Origin: an endosymbiont of Bathymodiolus septemdierum str. Myojin knoll
GTDB taxonomy: Bacteria > Pseudomonadota > Gammaproteobacteria > PS1 > Pseudothioglobaceae
Assembly (NCBI RefSeq): GCF_001547755.1
Contig: NZ_AP013042.1
Location: 372,001-436,000 of the forward strand
Direction: 5' to 3'
Length of the DNA stretch: 64,000 bases
The notes under the pieces were generated by a model, which was not told the DNA's origin, made no database searches, and was given only the letters and a program-made list of their open reading frames with translations. The stretch's first letter is position 1, and each line of letters begins with the position of its first letter. Shown piece after piece: positions 17,612-26,875 of the stretch. The translations under genes were made by a program, and so were the position numbers.

Positions 17612-18481
17612 TCAGTCTAACTTTTTAAATTCTGCCTCAATTCTATCGAATTCATCGTCATCGTCATCGTCATCGTTCTCGTCCTCTTCTTTTATTTTCG
17701 TTGTTTTTGACTTTGGAAAATCATCGGCAGGCGTAGGGTCGTCGTCATTTTCTTTTGTTGATTCTTCTCGACGCTGAAACATCGGTGCAAAAATCAAACC
17801 TGCTTCAAATAATAACCACATCGGGATGGCAATTAAGGTTTGTGAGATAATATCCGGTGGTGTTAGCAGCATCCCCAATACAAAGGCACCAATCACCACA
17901 TATGGACGATTTTTTTTAAGTTTCTCAATCGTGGTCATATTAAACATAATGATTAAGATGGTGGCAATTGGTACTTCAAACGCAACACCAAAAGCAAACG
18001 ACACTTTTAACACGAAATCTAAATAGTATTGAATATCTGGGGTAAAGTCCACCACGCTTGGACCGATGCTGGACAAAAATCCAAAAATAACAGGGAATAC
18101 AATATAAAACGAGAACAGTAATCCTGCGTAAAACAAAATGGTTGATGAGATGACCAATGGCAGAATTAAACGCTTTTCATGTTGATAAAGTGCAGGCGCA
18201 ATAAATGACCAAATTTGATAGAGTAAATAAGGCATTGCTCCGTACACAGCAATAATCAATGCCATTTTGAGTGGTGTTAAAAAAGGTGAAATAACGCCAA
18301 TAGCAATAATATTAGAACCCGTTGGCAGGACACCAATGATAGGCGCTGCAATAAAAGCATACACCTCATTAGCAAAAGGGAACAAGCCAATAAAAATAAC
18401 TAAAATGGCAATCATTGAGCGCAACAAAGTATCACGCAACTCAATCAAATGCTGAATCAGCGTCATATCCTTATTGGTCAT
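17612..18481 (-). CDS. tatC: Sec-independent translocase subunit TatC
   Basis: Membrane receptor of the twin-arginine export pathway, which moves folded proteins. It has 289 residues and six helices; the conserved HLIELRDTLLRS N-terminus and SFIAPALYQHEKRLI loop are present. After the last helix comes a charged tail ending in EEDENDDDDDDDEFDR, unusually acidic. SoxY at 52.4 kb carries a twin-arginine signal and is a likely client. It overlaps tatB by 4 bp. Confidence 0.96.
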   Translation of the reverse strand: MTNKDMTLIQHLIELRDTLLRSMIAILVIFIGLFPFANEVYAFIAAPIIGVLPTGSNIIAIGVISPFLTPLKMALIIAVYGAMPYLLYQIWSFIAPALYQHEKRLILPLVISSTILFYAGLLFSFYIVFPVIFGFLSSIGPSVVDFTPDIQYYLDFVLKVSFAFGVAFEVPIATILIIMFNMTTIEKLKKNRPYVVIGAFVLGMLLTPPDIISQTLIAIPMWLLFEAGLIFAPMFQRREESTKENDDDPTPADDFPKSKTTKIKEEDENDDDDDDDEFDRIEAEFKKLD

Positions 18482-18762
18482 AATTTTGTATTGGCATCAT
18501 TCTTAATGTCATTCAAAGCGTCTTTGGTTTCATCAATGATTTCAAGGATACTGGAATCCTTGTCTTCTAAATTTAGATGCTCTTTGAGTTTGTCGGCTTC
18601 AAGTTCCTCACCGATGTCTGCTTGAATTTTGGCAACAAAGCGTTTGCCTTTGCCTACATAGCGACCGACCGTGCGAGCAATCCCCGGCATTCTTTCAGGT
18701 CCAACCACAATCAAGGTAATAACACCAATTAAGGCAAACTCCCAAAAGCCAATATCAAACAT
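18478..18762 (-). CDS. tatB: Tat translocase subunit TatB
   Basis: A 94-residue protein with one N-terminal membrane helix (MFDIGFWEFALIGVITLIVVGPERMP), then an amphipathic helix and a charged tail. The glutamate and GP hinge typical of TatB are present. It works with TatC as the signal-peptide receptor. It overlaps tatC by 4 bp and follows tatA by 3 bp. Confidence 0.94.
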   Translation of the reverse strand: MFDIGFWEFALIGVITLIVVGPERMPGIARTVGRYVGKGKRFVAKIQADIGEELEADKLKEHLNLEDKDSSILEIIDETKDALNDIKNDANTKL

Positions 18763-18765
18763 GGT

Positions 18766-18978
18766 TTATTTTGTTACTTTATCTTCTTCTTTGATGACTT
18801 TAGCATCAATGACAGTATCTGTGCTATCAATGTTGTCATTTTCACCTTCTTTCATTGATTTTTTAAAGCCCTTGATGGCACCACCAAGGTCGCCACCAAT
18901 GTTCTTCAGGCGCTTGCCACCAAATAACAACAAAACAATGACTAAAATAATAATTAATTCAAACGGTCCTGGCATCAT
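18766..18978 (-). CDS. tatA: Tat translocase subunit TatA
   Basis: A 70-residue pore-forming subunit: a short membrane helix ([13 protein letters not shown]), FGGKRL hinge, amphipathic helix ([17 protein letters not shown]) and acidic tail. It follows hisE by 17 bp in a hisI-hisE-tatABC operon, an arrangement known in Gammaproteobacteria. Confidence 0.95.
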   Translation of the reverse strand: MMPGPFELIIILVIVLLLFGGKRLKNIGGDLGGAIKGFKKSMKEGENDNIDSTDTVIDAKVIKEEDKVTK

Positions 18979-18995
18979 ATTTTTTCTCCTATTAT

Positions 18996-19313
18996 TTATT
19001 TACTACGACTGGCTTTTTCTTCTAAACCCGATAAACCAAATCTCCTTGATAATTCTGTCTCTATTTTAGCCACTTCAATGTCTTTGTGGCGTAATAATAC
19101 CAATGTATGAAACCATAAATCAGCAACCTCATAAATGATTTTATCTGCCTGGTCATCTTTGACTGCCATAATCACTTCGGCAGATTCTTCGCCAATCTTT
19201 TTTAAGATTTCATCCGTGCCTTTGGCGTATAAAGAGGCAACATAAGAACTGTCTGCATTAGTGCCTTTTCGTTGCTCTAATACACGCTCAAGTTGTTTTA
19301 AAATGTTATCCAT
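18996..19313 (-). CDS. hisE: Phosphoribosyl-ATP pyrophosphatase
   Basis: Second step of histidine synthesis, hydrolysing PR-ATP to PR-AMP. A 105-residue MazG-like all-alpha protein with [15 protein letters not shown] and [13 protein letters not shown], which provide the metal-binding acids. It is a separate gene rather than the HisIE fusion of enterics. It overlaps hisI by 8 bp. Confidence 0.95.
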   Translation of the reverse strand: MDNILKQLERVLEQRKGTNADSSYVASLYAKGTDEILKKIGEESAEVIMAVKDDQADKIIYEVADLWFHTLVLLRHKDIEVAKIETELSRRFGLSGLEEKASRSK

Positions 19314-19686
19314 AAATATCCTTTGGGTCCTTTAAAACTGGCATAGTCGTGGTCCACGCATCATTTTCCACCTTCTGGAAAAAACAAGATTTTCTCCCCG
19401 TGTGACAGGCGATACCACCGACTTGATCAACTTTGAGTAGAATAACATCATTATCGCAATCTGTAAAAATTTCTTTAATATTTTGTATATGCCCCGACTG
19501 CTCACCTTTAAACCACAATTTTTTTCGCGAACGAGAATAATACACCGCCTGCTGTTTTTCAATCGTTAATGCTAAAGATTCTGCATTCATCCATGCAAAC
19601 ATTAGAATTTCCCCTGTGGAAAAATCTTGGGCAATGGTAGCAATTAATCCATTACTGTCAAATTGTATTTGGTCTAAAGCATTCAC
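19306..19686 (-). CDS. hisI: Phosphoribosyl-AMP cyclohydrolase
   Basis: Third step of histidine synthesis, opening the purine ring of PR-AMP. It has 126 residues; zinc and magnesium ligands lie in [28 protein letters not shown], and the motif [18 protein letters not shown] is diagnostic. First gene of the hisI-hisE-tatABC run; the rest of the his genes are elsewhere. Confidence 0.95.
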   Translation of the reverse strand: MNALDQIQFDSNGLIATIAQDFSTGEILMFAWMNAESLALTIEKQQAVYYSRSRKKLWFKGEQSGHIQNIKEIFTDCDNDVILLKVDQVGGIACHTGRKSCFFQKVENDAWTTTMPVLKDPKDIYG

Positions 19687-19742
19687 GCAATCAATAAAAA
19701 ATATTATAAAATAATGATTTTACCGATAGTTAAGGGGAGTGT

Positions 19743-20228
19743 ATGCCATTATTTATATTGGTTTTTTTATTCGTCGGCAGTGCTTTTGCAAGCATTAAAC
19801 CCTTCGCCTTAAACAGTGAAAAAAGTTTATACATCGTTGATGGTGACAGCATTAGTCTACAAATGCGTATTGCCAATATCGACACACCAGAAACCAGGCA
19901 AACTTGTCAACCTACAAAAGATAAAATTATAGATTGTGGACGATTATCCAAAGACTATATGAAAACACTTCTGACAAAAACACCAGGCAAAATAACCATC
20001 ACACCCATCGCTATCGGTCATTATAAGCGCGTCTTAGTCAAGATATATAAAGGTGATATTGATATTGCCAAAACAATGGTTGAAGAGGGCATGGCATTCG
20101 CCTTTGGTGATTTTTACAAACAGGAAGAAGAATTAGCCAAGTCTAAGAAGGTGGGTTTTTGGGGGTTTTATCAGCCACCGATTATGCCAAGGAAGTATCG
20201 AAAATCAAACCCTTATCAACATAAATAA
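19743..20228 (+). CDS. Secreted thermonuclease-family (SNase) nuclease
   Basis: A 161-residue staphylococcal-nuclease-like protein with a cleavable signal peptide (about 1-16, ...GSAFA). The fold motifs are VDGDSISLQMRIANIDTPE (catalytic Arg and Glu) and HYKRVLVKIYKGDIDIAKTMVEEGMAFAF, with the third catalytic Arg. It probably degrades or scavenges extracytoplasmic nucleic acids. It stands alone, divergent from hisI. Confidence 0.88.
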   Translation: MPLFILVFLFVGSAFASIKPFALNSEKSLYIVDGDSISLQMRIANIDTPETRQTCQPTKDKIIDCGRLSKDYMKTLLTKTPGKITITPIAIGHYKRVLVKIYKGDIDIAKTMVEEGMAFAFGDFYKQEEELAKSKKVGFWGFYQPPIMPRKYRKSNPYQHK

Positions 20229-20238
20229 CAAGCGTGTT

Positions 20239-21570
20239 TTAGCGCATAGTAACCAATTCTTCTGCGCTTGATGGATGAATGGCAACGGTATCGTCAAATT
20301 GTTTTTTAGTTGCGCCTATCTTAATAGCCACTGCAAAACCTTGTAACATTTCATCCGCGCCATGACCGATGATATGACAACCGACTACTTTTTCATCATC
20401 GCCAGCACACACCAACTTAAGTGCAGTCGTGGTTTTATGATCCAATAGGGCATCTGCCATCGGCGTGAATTCTGATTGATAAATTTTAACTTTGTCAAAT
20501 TTCTCATTTGCTTCTGCTTCGGTTAGTCCAATTGTGCCAATCGGTGGATGTGAAAACACCACAGTAGCAATATTGTTATAATCTAGGTGCCTATCTTTCA
20601 TATCATTGTAAATCCTATCTGACAGTCTTCTACCTGCGGCAATGGCAACTGGCGTGAGTGGCGTGCGCCCAGTTGCATCACCAAGTGCAAAAATATTCTC
20701 CACATTGGTTGTTTGGAATTTATCTGTTGGAATAAAACCCCTTTGATTGCACGCAACGCCTGCATTTTCCAAACCTAAATGTTGTGTCATTGGGTTTCTG
20801 CCGACTGCCCAAATGATTTGCTCAAAGCCACCAAATTCACCGTGATTGGTAAAAATGGTTTTATCAACAGAGACTTTATCAATCGTAGTACCATGATGAA
20901 TTTTAATACCATGTGCCGTGTAGTCTTTTTCCAATGCTGCTTGAATTATCGGGTCAAAGCCTCGTAACAAGGTATCTGCCCTGCCAAAAATCTCAACCTC
21001 ACTACCAAGTGCATTTAGCACACCCGCCAATTCAACACCGATATAGCCACCACCAATCACCGCAACTTTCTTAGGCAATGCTTCTAATTCAAAAAACCCA
21101 TCAGAAGTAATACCGTATTCTGCGCCTTCAATGTGCGGCACCGCTGGTTCACCACCAGGCGATAAAACGATATAATCGGCACTGTAATTTTTACCATTCA
21201 CAGATACGGTATTTTTATCTACCAACTTGCCGAAGCCATGAATGTAATCAATGCCCAATTTTTCTAAATATCCATCGTACCAAGTGGTAATACCATTAAT
21301 GTAGTTATCTCTTGCTGTTTTTAACGCTTTCCAATCAAAGTTTTTCAGCTCAACATCAAACCCAAACCCCTTGGCGCTGTTAATCTGTGTTGCTGTATTG
21401 GCCGCAAACCACATTACTTTTTTAGGCACACAGCCGACATTCACGCAAGTACCACCAATGGTTTTAACCTCAATCACCAAACATTTTTTGCCGTATTCTG
21501 CTGCGCGTTCTACCGCTGATAGTCCACCAGAACCCGCACCAATTGCAATCATATCATAATGTTTTTTCAT
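20239..21570 (-). CDS. gorA: Glutathione-disulfide reductase
   Basis: NADPH-dependent flavoenzyme that regenerates glutathione. It has 443 residues: FAD-binding [17 protein letters not shown], redox-active [13 protein letters not shown] (Cys-x4-Cys), NADPH-binding [13 protein letters not shown], and the C-terminal HPSSAEELV with the catalytic His-Glu pair from the partner subunit. It supplies GSH to the peroxiredoxin-glutaredoxin encoded just upstream, so this is a peroxide-defence unit. A terminator-like hairpin lies just before it. Confidence 0.93.
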   Translation of the reverse strand: MKKHYDMIAIGAGSGGLSAVERAAEYGKKCLVIEVKTIGGTCVNVGCVPKKVMWFAANTATQINSAKGFGFDVELKNFDWKALKTARDNYINGITTWYDGYLEKLGIDYIHGFGKLVDKNTVSVNGKNYSADYIVLSPGGEPAVPHIEGAEYGITSDGFFELEALPKKVAVIGGGYIGVELAGVLNALGSEVEIFGRADTLLRGFDPIIQAALEKDYTAHGIKIHHGTTIDKVSVDKTIFTNHGEFGGFEQIIWAVGRNPMTQHLGLENAGVACNQRGFIPTDKFQTTNVENIFALGDATGRTPLTPVAIAAGRRLSDRIYNDMKDRHLDYNNIATVVFSHPPIGTIGLTEAEANEKFDKVKIYQSEFTPMADALLDHKTTTALKLVCAGDDEKVVGCHIIGHGADEMLQGFAVAIKIGATKKQFDDTVAIHPSSAEELVTMR

Positions 21571-21581
21571 TTTTTTCTCCT

Positions 21582-21603
21582 AAAAAAAAGGGCTTTCGCC
21601 CTT
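21582..21603 (-). terminator. Intrinsic terminator between the ferritin-like gene and gorA
   Basis: On the minus strand AAGGGC-GAAA-GCCCTT is followed by a T run. It should end part of the peroxiredoxin/ferritin-like transcript and leave gorA at a lower level or under its own promoter. Confidence 0.8.
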
Positions 21604-21623
21604 ATTTGAATTCATTCAAGAAA

Positions 21624-21908
21624 TTAATGCGCAATCGGTTTGTCGGTAAATAAATAATCTTTTAGTTCTTTGTCAAAAGCCTTATCCTTGCGTCTAATCC
21701 ACTCTAGCACCATTGCGGCATGTTCTTTTTCTTCATCACGATTATGTGCCAAAATTGTCGATAATTCGCTGTCTTGACACGCATCAATACGCTGATTATA
21801 CCAATCAATTGCCTCTAATTCTTCCATTAAAGAGACAATTGCTTTGTGCATATCTTTGGTTTCTTAGGTTAAGTTTTTCTCAGCTTCGTGATAGCCTTCA
21901 TTTGCCAT
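21624..21908 (-). pseudogene. Encapsulated-ferritin-like gene interrupted by an in-frame stop
   Basis: A start at 21908 with a strong AGGAGAATA site encodes MANEGYHEAEKNLT, then a TAA stop at 21866-21864, then ETKDMHKAIVSLMEELEAIDWYNQR in the same frame to 21624. The whole frame matches the EncFtn family (ferritin-like cargo of encapsulin nanocompartments), whose N-terminus normally reads straight through. The metal-binding acids and His (EELEAIDW, EEKEHAAM) are intact downstream. A 75-residue protein could restart at the ATG 21851-21849. No encapsulin shell gene is nearby, and the C-terminus ends DKPIAH with no obvious targeting peptide. A sequencing error is possible. Confidence 0.78.
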
Positions 21909-21910
21909 GA

Positions 21911-22645
21911 TTATTCTCCTTTAAAATATTGTTCTAATTCATCAGCGCCGCCAATATATTTACCACCGATAAATATTTGTGGTGTGGTACTTTTTCCACT
22001 CACTGCGTTTAATGAACGAGAGGTGATACCTTTGCCAAGCTCTATTATTTCAACATAAATTTTGTGTTTTTCTAATAAGTCTATCGCTCTTTTGCAATGT
22101 GGACAGCCTTTGCGAGAAAACAAGGTAGCTGTTTTTGGCACAATTGCATTAGGGTTGATGTAATTTAGCATTGTATCAGCATCAGATACCTCAAATGGGT
22201 CGCCTTCTACCTCTGGTTCAATAAACATTTTTTCAATAATACCATTTTTAATCAACATAGAATAACGCCACGACCTTTTGCCAAAGCCTAAATGATTTTT
22301 ATCTATCAACATTCCCATACCATCGGTAAATTCGCCATTGCCATCGGGAAGCATGGTAATGTTTTCAGCCTCTTGATCTTTTTTCCATTCATTCATTACA
22401 AAAGTATCATTAACCGATATGCAAACAATTTCATCCACACCATTTTCTTTAAAAATAGGGGCTAATTCATTAAAACGCGGCAAGTGTGAAGAGGAGCAAG
22501 TGGGTGTGTAGGCGCCAGGTAGTGAAAATACAATAACCGTTTTATTATTAAAAATATCATCACTTGTAATATCTACCCACTGATGATTGCGCTGTGTTTT
22601 AAAAGTGACACTAGGCACTTTATTTGCTGTTTTATCTTCTAACAT
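21911..22645 (-). CDS. Peroxiredoxin-glutaredoxin fusion (Prx5/Grx hybrid)
   Basis: Reduces peroxides using glutathione without a separate reductant. It has 244 residues: a Prx5-type thioredoxin fold at 1-165 with peroxidatic Cys in GAYTPTCSSSHLPRF, then a glutaredoxin at 170-244 with active site CPHC, STTPQIFIGGKYIGG and the GSH-binding TP loop. It is followed by the ferritin-like gene and gorA, and is divergent from an OxyR-like gene that probably controls it. Confidence 0.95.
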   Translation of the reverse strand: MLEDKTANKVPSVTFKTQRNHQWVDITSDDIFNNKTVIVFSLPGAYTPTCSSSHLPRFNELAPIFKENGVDEIVCISVNDTFVMNEWKKDQEAENITMLPDGNGEFTDGMGMLIDKNHLGFGKRSWRYSMLIKNGIIEKMFIEPEVEGDPFEVSDADTMLNYINPNAIVPKTATLFSRKGCPHCKRAIDLLEKHKIYVEIIELGKGITSRSLNAVSGKSTTPQIFIGGKYIGGADELEQYFKGE

Positions 22646-22706
22646 GATTACTCCTTATTGATTAAAATGTTATTTTAGATAGAATTAATTATTAAGTAAA
22701 ACGAAA

Positions 22707-22747
22707 AATATTGATTATAATGATTGATAAAAACGATTATCAATATT
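22707..22747. promoter_or_regulatory. Dyad-symmetric candidate operator for the OxyR-like regulator
   Basis: AATATTGAT (22707-22715) and ATCAATATT (22739-22747) form a 9-bp perfect inverted repeat just before the regulator ATG at 22749, with further ATTGAT-like half-sites between. Such dyads between a LysR gene and its divergent target are usual binding sites. It does not match the E. coli OxyR consensus closely. Confidence 0.45.
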
Positions 22748-22748
22748 T

Positions 22749-23585
22749 ATGCTACCTTCACTTAAAAATTTAACATACCTTTTAGCGCTTAAAAAGCACC
22801 TGCATTTTTCCAAGGCTGCAAAGGCTTGTTTTGTGAGTCAATCAACCCTAAGTGCCGGCATCAATAAATTAGAACAAGACTTAAATGTGCAATTAGTTGA
22901 GCGAACCAATAAATATGTTTTATTTACACCAATAGGCGTAAGGATTGCTAAATATGCTCAAGATGTAATGTTTTCAATGCAAGATTTGATCGGGGTGGCT
23001 GATTTAGATTTTTTTAACTCAACCATTAAAATTGGCATCATTCCAACCATTGCCGCTTATTTGTTGCCAGAATTTGTCGCCAAGGTCAAACAAAACTATC
23101 CAAAACTTAAATTAGTTATTATTGAAGATACCAGTGCCAATCTTTTATTGAAAGTTGCACAATTAGAAATAGATTTTGCGATTTTTGCATTTCCATTTGA
23201 AGAAAGAGAAAATATCATTCAAAAGCGAATTTTTGAAGATAAATTGTATTTGGTTAAACACCAAAATGGTCAAAATAATGAATTATTGTTATTAGAACAA
23301 GGGCATTGTTTAAGAAGTCATATCTTAGATAATGACAATATTGATAAAACAAAAGTCTCAGAATATACTTGTGCCAGTTTAGAAACTTTAGTGATTATGA
23401 TTAACATGGAAATTGGGGTAAGTTTTTTACCAAAAATTGTTATAGATAGTGGAATTTTAGATAAATATCCAGAGCTGATTATTGACAAAAACCAAGTGGT
23501 ATTATCTCGTGATATTGGTATTATTTATCGTAAAAATACGCCTAATGAAGATGGAATTTTGACATTAAGTTTATTTTTAAGGTGA
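22749..23585 (+). CDS. OxyR-like LysR-family regulator
   Basis: A 278-residue LysR regulator: helix-turn-helix at about 18-40 (HFSKAAKACFVSQSTLSAGINKLEQDL), then a periplasmic-binding-like domain. The stretch LLEQGHCLRSH matches the OxyR region with the peroxide-sensing Cys199, but the resolving cysteine nine residues on is absent (LDNDNID). A different Cys occurs in YTCASLETL. It is divergent from the peroxiredoxin-glutaredoxin gene. It is probably a peroxide sensor with altered disulfide chemistry. Confidence 0.85.
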   Translation: MLPSLKNLTYLLALKKHLHFSKAAKACFVSQSTLSAGINKLEQDLNVQLVERTNKYVLFTPIGVRIAKYAQDVMFSMQDLIGVADLDFFNSTIKIGIIPTIAAYLLPEFVAKVKQNYPKLKLVIIEDTSANLLLKVAQLEIDFAIFAFPFEERENIIQKRIFEDKLYLVKHQNGQNNELLLLEQGHCLRSHILDNDNIDKTKVSEYTCASLETLVIMINMEIGVSFLPKIVIDSGILDKYPELIIDKNQVVLSRDIGIIYRKNTPNEDGILTLSLFLR

Positions 23586-23601
23586 ATGCTTTTTTACTTA
23601 C

Positions 23602-24399
23602 TTATCGATATTTTTTTATCAAAGCCGATAAAATGATATAACTTTCTAAGTCCATTACACCGTTTACTTTATTAGGTCTAAAATGTCTTTGAAAGGCAGA
23701 TATAATAGAGCGATATAACTCAGGGTCATTCGGGGCAGCGCTAAAACTATAGCCATATTTTATTAAAGATTGTTTGACTATTTCCTTATCAGGGACAGAT
23801 TTAAGCCTGTGGGTAAAATATTCAATATCAGATTTATCATACCAAGCAGAAAGTCCGTTTTTAGCCAATTTTTTCCATGGGAACAATGTTCCAGGATCTA
23901 TTTTTCTACTGGGGGCAATGTCGGAGTGACCAATGATATTGATATCTTTAATAGCATAGCGCTGTTTGATTTGCTTAACTAAAAATATCAGCGCCTCAAT
24001 TTGTTGCTGAGTAAAGGGGTATAGATTACCATCTTTATTGACAATCTCTATGCCAATAGAGGAGTTGTTTAAATCTGAATCTGAGCCCCACGCACTAACG
24101 CCCGCATGCCAACTGCGTTTAGATTCTGGCACCAGTTGATAGATAATATCAGGATATTTTTTACTTATTGCATTATTGATCAAATAATGAGAGCTGACTG
24201 CTCTATGCACATCCTTGCCAAGTAATTCTTCAAATGACCTTTCAGTATCAGCAACTGTATAATGAATAATAATTTGCCTTATTCTTGAATTGAAATTATC
24301 AGATTTGTATTCTTTATTGATAACAAAGTTTTGGGCGTTTGTCATATTTAAAATAGAAGATAATAAAGTGAAAGTGGTTATTTTAAATAAATATTTCAT
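23602..24399 (-). CDS. N-acetylmuramoyl-L-alanine amidase, AmiD-like
   Basis: A 265-residue exported zinc amidase that cuts the MurNAc-L-Ala bond, probably for peptidoglycan recycling. The signal peptide (about 1-22, NMTNA) has no lipobox Cys, unlike E. coli AmiD. Amidase_2 zinc ligands are in IIIHYTVADTERSF and IGHSDIAPSRKIDPG, with HAGVSAWG between. A C-terminal peptidoglycan-binding helical domain follows (about 195-265, IISAFQRHFRPNKVNGVMD). Confidence 0.88.
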   Translation of the reverse strand: MKYLFKITTFTLLSSILNMTNAQNFVINKEYKSDNFNSRIRQIIIHYTVADTERSFEELLGKDVHRAVSSHYLINNAISKKYPDIIYQLVPESKRSWHAGVSAWGSDSDLNNSSIGIEIVNKDGNLYPFTQQQIEALIFLVKQIKQRYAIKDINIIGHSDIAPSRKIDPGTLFPWKKLAKNGLSAWYDKSDIEYFTHRLKSVPDKEIVKQSLIKYGYSFSAAPNDPELYRSIISAFQRHFRPNKVNGVMDLESYIILSALIKKYR

Positions 24400-24459
24400 T
24401 AATTTTTTTTAAACAATTAATGATAATTATAACTAATTTCTTTTGAGATAGGATTTTTA

Positions 24460-25554
24460 TTATAACCCTGCTTTTAAACTTACCTTGATAAATTGATCTA
24501 AATTGCCATCTAATACATCCCTTGTATTGCTGCTTTCAAAACCTGTGCGTAAATCTTTAATGCGCGATTGGTCTAATACATACGAGCGGATTTGACGCCC
24601 CCAGCCGATGTCGGATTTGTTGTCTTCCAGTTCTTGATTTTCGCTGTTGCGTTTTTGTATTTCTAATTCGTAAAGTTTGGATTTAAGTTGTTTCATCGCC
24701 TGATCTTTGTTGGCGTGTTGTGAGCGACCGTCTTGACATTGCACCACAGTGTTGGTGGGCAAGTGGGTAATGCGTACGGCTGACTCTGTCTTGTTGACAT
24801 GTTGCCCACCTGCGCCACTAGCGCGGTAGGTGTCGATGCGAATATCAGTTTTGTTGATGTCAATATTAATGTTGTCGTCTATTTCAGGAGAAACGAAAAC
24901 TGAGCAAAAAGAGGTGTGGCGTTTGCCGTTGGCATTAAAGGGTGATTTTCTGACCAAGCGATGAATACCGATTTCACTACGCAACCAGCCGTAAGCATAG
25001 TCACCTTCAAAGTGAATGGTGGCAGATTTGATGCCTGCCACTTCGCCTGCGGAGGCTTCCATTAATTTCACTTTGAAATCGTGTTTTTCACCCCAACGCA
25101 AATACATTCGTAATACCATCTCTGCCCAGTCCTGGGCTTCGGTGCCACCTGAGCCCGATTGAACATCAAGATAAGCAGAATTGGCGTCTAATTTACCATT
25201 GAACATTCTTTGGAATTCCAAGCGCTCAATTGCAGTTTCGCAGGTTTGTAAATCAATCATGAGGCTATTAGCGGTATCCTCATCATTTTCAGATTGTGCC
25301 ATATCTAAGAGTTCTGTTGCATCTTCTAAAACCGCATTAGATTGGTCGAATACTGTGCATATATTTTCTAAGATGGATTTTTCCTTGCCTAATGCTAAAG
25401 CAATTTCTTGATTAGACCAAACATCGGGATTTTCCATTTCCAATAGCACTTCTTCAAGACGAGCGCGTTTTTCTTCTAAATTAAGGTGCTGTGATAGCGC
25501 GATAGAACGCTGAATTAAGTCGTCAATTTTTTGATAAGTGGGCGAGAGTTCCAT
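24460..25554 (-). CDS. prfB: Peptide chain release factor 2 without programmed frameshift
   Basis: Recognises UGA and UAA stops and triggers peptide release. It has 364 residues with the SPF recognition tripeptide ([14 protein letters not shown]) and the GGQ catalytic loop ([18 protein letters not shown]). The coding frame is continuous from the ATG. The in-frame UGA and slippery CUUU present near codon 25 in most bacteria are missing ([20 protein letters not shown] reads straight through), so the classic autoregulation is absent here. Confidence 0.96.
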   Translation of the reverse strand: MELSPTYQKIDDLIQRSIALSQHLNLEEKRARLEEVLLEMENPDVWSNQEIALALGKEKSILENICTVFDQSNAVLEDATELLDMAQSENDEDTANSLMIDLQTCETAIERLEFQRMFNGKLDANSAYLDVQSGSGGTEAQDWAEMVLRMYLRWGEKHDFKVKLMEASAGEVAGIKSATIHFEGDYAYGWLRSEIGIHRLVRKSPFNANGKRHTSFCSVFVSPEIDDNINIDINKTDIRIDTYRASGAGGQHVNKTESAVRITHLPTNTVVQCQDGRSQHANKDQAMKQLKSKLYELEIQKRNSENQELEDNKSDIGWGRQIRSYVLDQSRIKDLRTGFESSNTRDVLDGNLDQFIKVSLKAGL

Positions 25555-25579
25555 AATGGGTATTTTATTCTTTTAAAAA

Positions 25580-25611
25580 CAAAAAAGCCCCAAAAAATGG
25601 GGCTTTTTTTT
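25580..25611 (-). terminator. Terminator of rpsO (bidirectional)
   Basis: AAAAAAGCCCC pairs with GGGGCTTTTTT around a short A-rich loop. It lies just downstream of rpsO and before prfB; T runs occur on both strands. Confidence 0.9.
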
Positions 25612-25627
25612 ATTTCTGTTTAGATAG

Positions 25628-25888
25628 TTATTTTCTAAGACCTAAGCGAGAAATTAAATCTGAATAAGCAGGAACATCATTACTTCTAAGGTAAGTCAAT
25701 AACTTTTTACGCTGAGAAACTAAACGCAAAAGACCTCTTCTTGAGTGATGGTCTTTTTTATGTGTCTTAAAATGCTCAGTTAAATGCTTGATGCGTGCTG
25801 TTAATAAAGCGACTTGAACATTGGTTGAACCGGTATCGCCTTCTGCGGTTTGGTATTCTTTGATGATTGCTTGTGTATCAATTGACAT
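25628..25888 (-). CDS. rpsO: 30S ribosomal protein S15
   Basis: Primary 16S rRNA-binding protein of the small-subunit platform. I chose the ATG at 25888, giving 86 residues beginning [13 protein letters not shown]; a longer frame to 25927 adds an unconserved hydrophobic stretch. Signatures are [17 protein letters not shown] and [18 protein letters not shown]. The usual neighbour pnp is absent. Confidence 0.96.
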   Translation of the reverse strand: MSIDTQAIIKEYQTAEGDTGSTNVQVALLTARIKHLTEHFKTHKKDHHSRRGLLRLVSQRKKLLTYLRSNDVPAYSDLISRLGLRK

Positions 25889-25960
25889 AATTATGTTATC
25901 TATTGGATGAAAATATAAAAAGAGCAATTATACGCTAATTGGATTTTATTTGCCAATCTT

Positions 25961-26857
25961 TTAGTAAAAAATCTCTTCGCCTTTTGGGCGGCTTTTAAAA
26001 CGACGGTGAATCCATAGGTATTGCTCGGGCGTTGTGAGGATTTGTCGCTCTAGTATTTTATTAGTAAGCGTGGCATTTTGCTGTGCATCTGCTGATGGAT
26101 ACACTTCCAGCGGGGGGGAAAAATTTAGTTTATAGCCTAGTTCTATGCGTGTGAATGCCAGTGGGATAACCACCGTGTTATCGATATTTGCTAATTTTGC
26201 AGTGGCTTTAATGGTGGCAGTTTCTACGCCAAAGAAGGGTGCAAAAACTGAGTTTTTTACACCTAAGTCCTGGTCGGGCGCGTACCAAATTGGTAATCCT
26301 GATTTTAAGGTTTTAATGAGGGACCTTGAATCTTTAGTCTTAACCATTATTGCACCATGTTTGATAAATTGCTTGGTCATTTCTGCGTCAAATAGCGCAT
26401 TATTTTGTGGTCGATAGATATCGGCAAATTTAAAATTTTGTAACAAAATCCTACCTGCCAACATCATCGTCGTAAAATGCCCAACCAATAAAATGACATT
26501 TTTTTTCTGCGCTATGGCGTCTTCCAAAATATCGATATTGCTGATACTATAAATTTTTCTAAGTGCGGAATCTGCTAAATAAAAACAATTGGCGGATTCG
26601 AAAAAAGCAATACCAAGCGACTCAAAATGTTGCCTTGCTAGTTGCTCAACTTCGGATTTGCTTTTATGTGGAAAGCACTTGGCAATATTTACCAGTGCAA
26701 TGCGTCTAAATTTGCTCAATATTCGATATAAAACACGCCCCATGGATTTGCCCATAGAGATTTGTGTCTTAATCGGCAGTCTTGCCCCTAATTTCATTAA
26801 AGCAATTAAAATCCAAGTTGGGATAAATTTAGGATGATAAAAATTCTGTTTTGTCAT
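25961..26857 (-). CDS. lpxL: Lipid A acyltransferase LpxL/HtrB family
   Basis: Adds a secondary acyl chain to Kdo2-lipid IVA at the inner membrane. It has 298 residues, with conserved YAPDQDLGVKNSVFAPFFGV and EQYLWIHRRFKSRP. The catalytic H-x4-D/E dyad of the family is altered: the sequence is VGHFTTMMLAGR, with Met (codon 26464-26462) where Glu or Asp is expected. Activity is therefore uncertain. It is divergent from dnaG, with only 18 bp between the two start codons. Confidence 0.88.
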   Translation of the reverse strand: MTKQNFYHPKFIPTWILIALMKLGARLPIKTQISMGKSMGRVLYRILSKFRRIALVNIAKCFPHKSKSEVEQLARQHFESLGIAFFESANCFYLADSALRKIYSISNIDILEDAIAQKKNVILLVGHFTTMMLAGRILLQNFKFADIYRPQNNALFDAEMTKQFIKHGAIMVKTKDSRSLIKTLKSGLPIWYAPDQDLGVKNSVFAPFFGVETATIKATAKLANIDNTVVIPLAFTRIELGYKLNFSPPLEVYPSADAQQNATLTNKILERQILTTPEQYLWIHRRFKSRPKGEEIFY

Positions 26858-26875
26858 TAAAATGTGTTCTTATAT

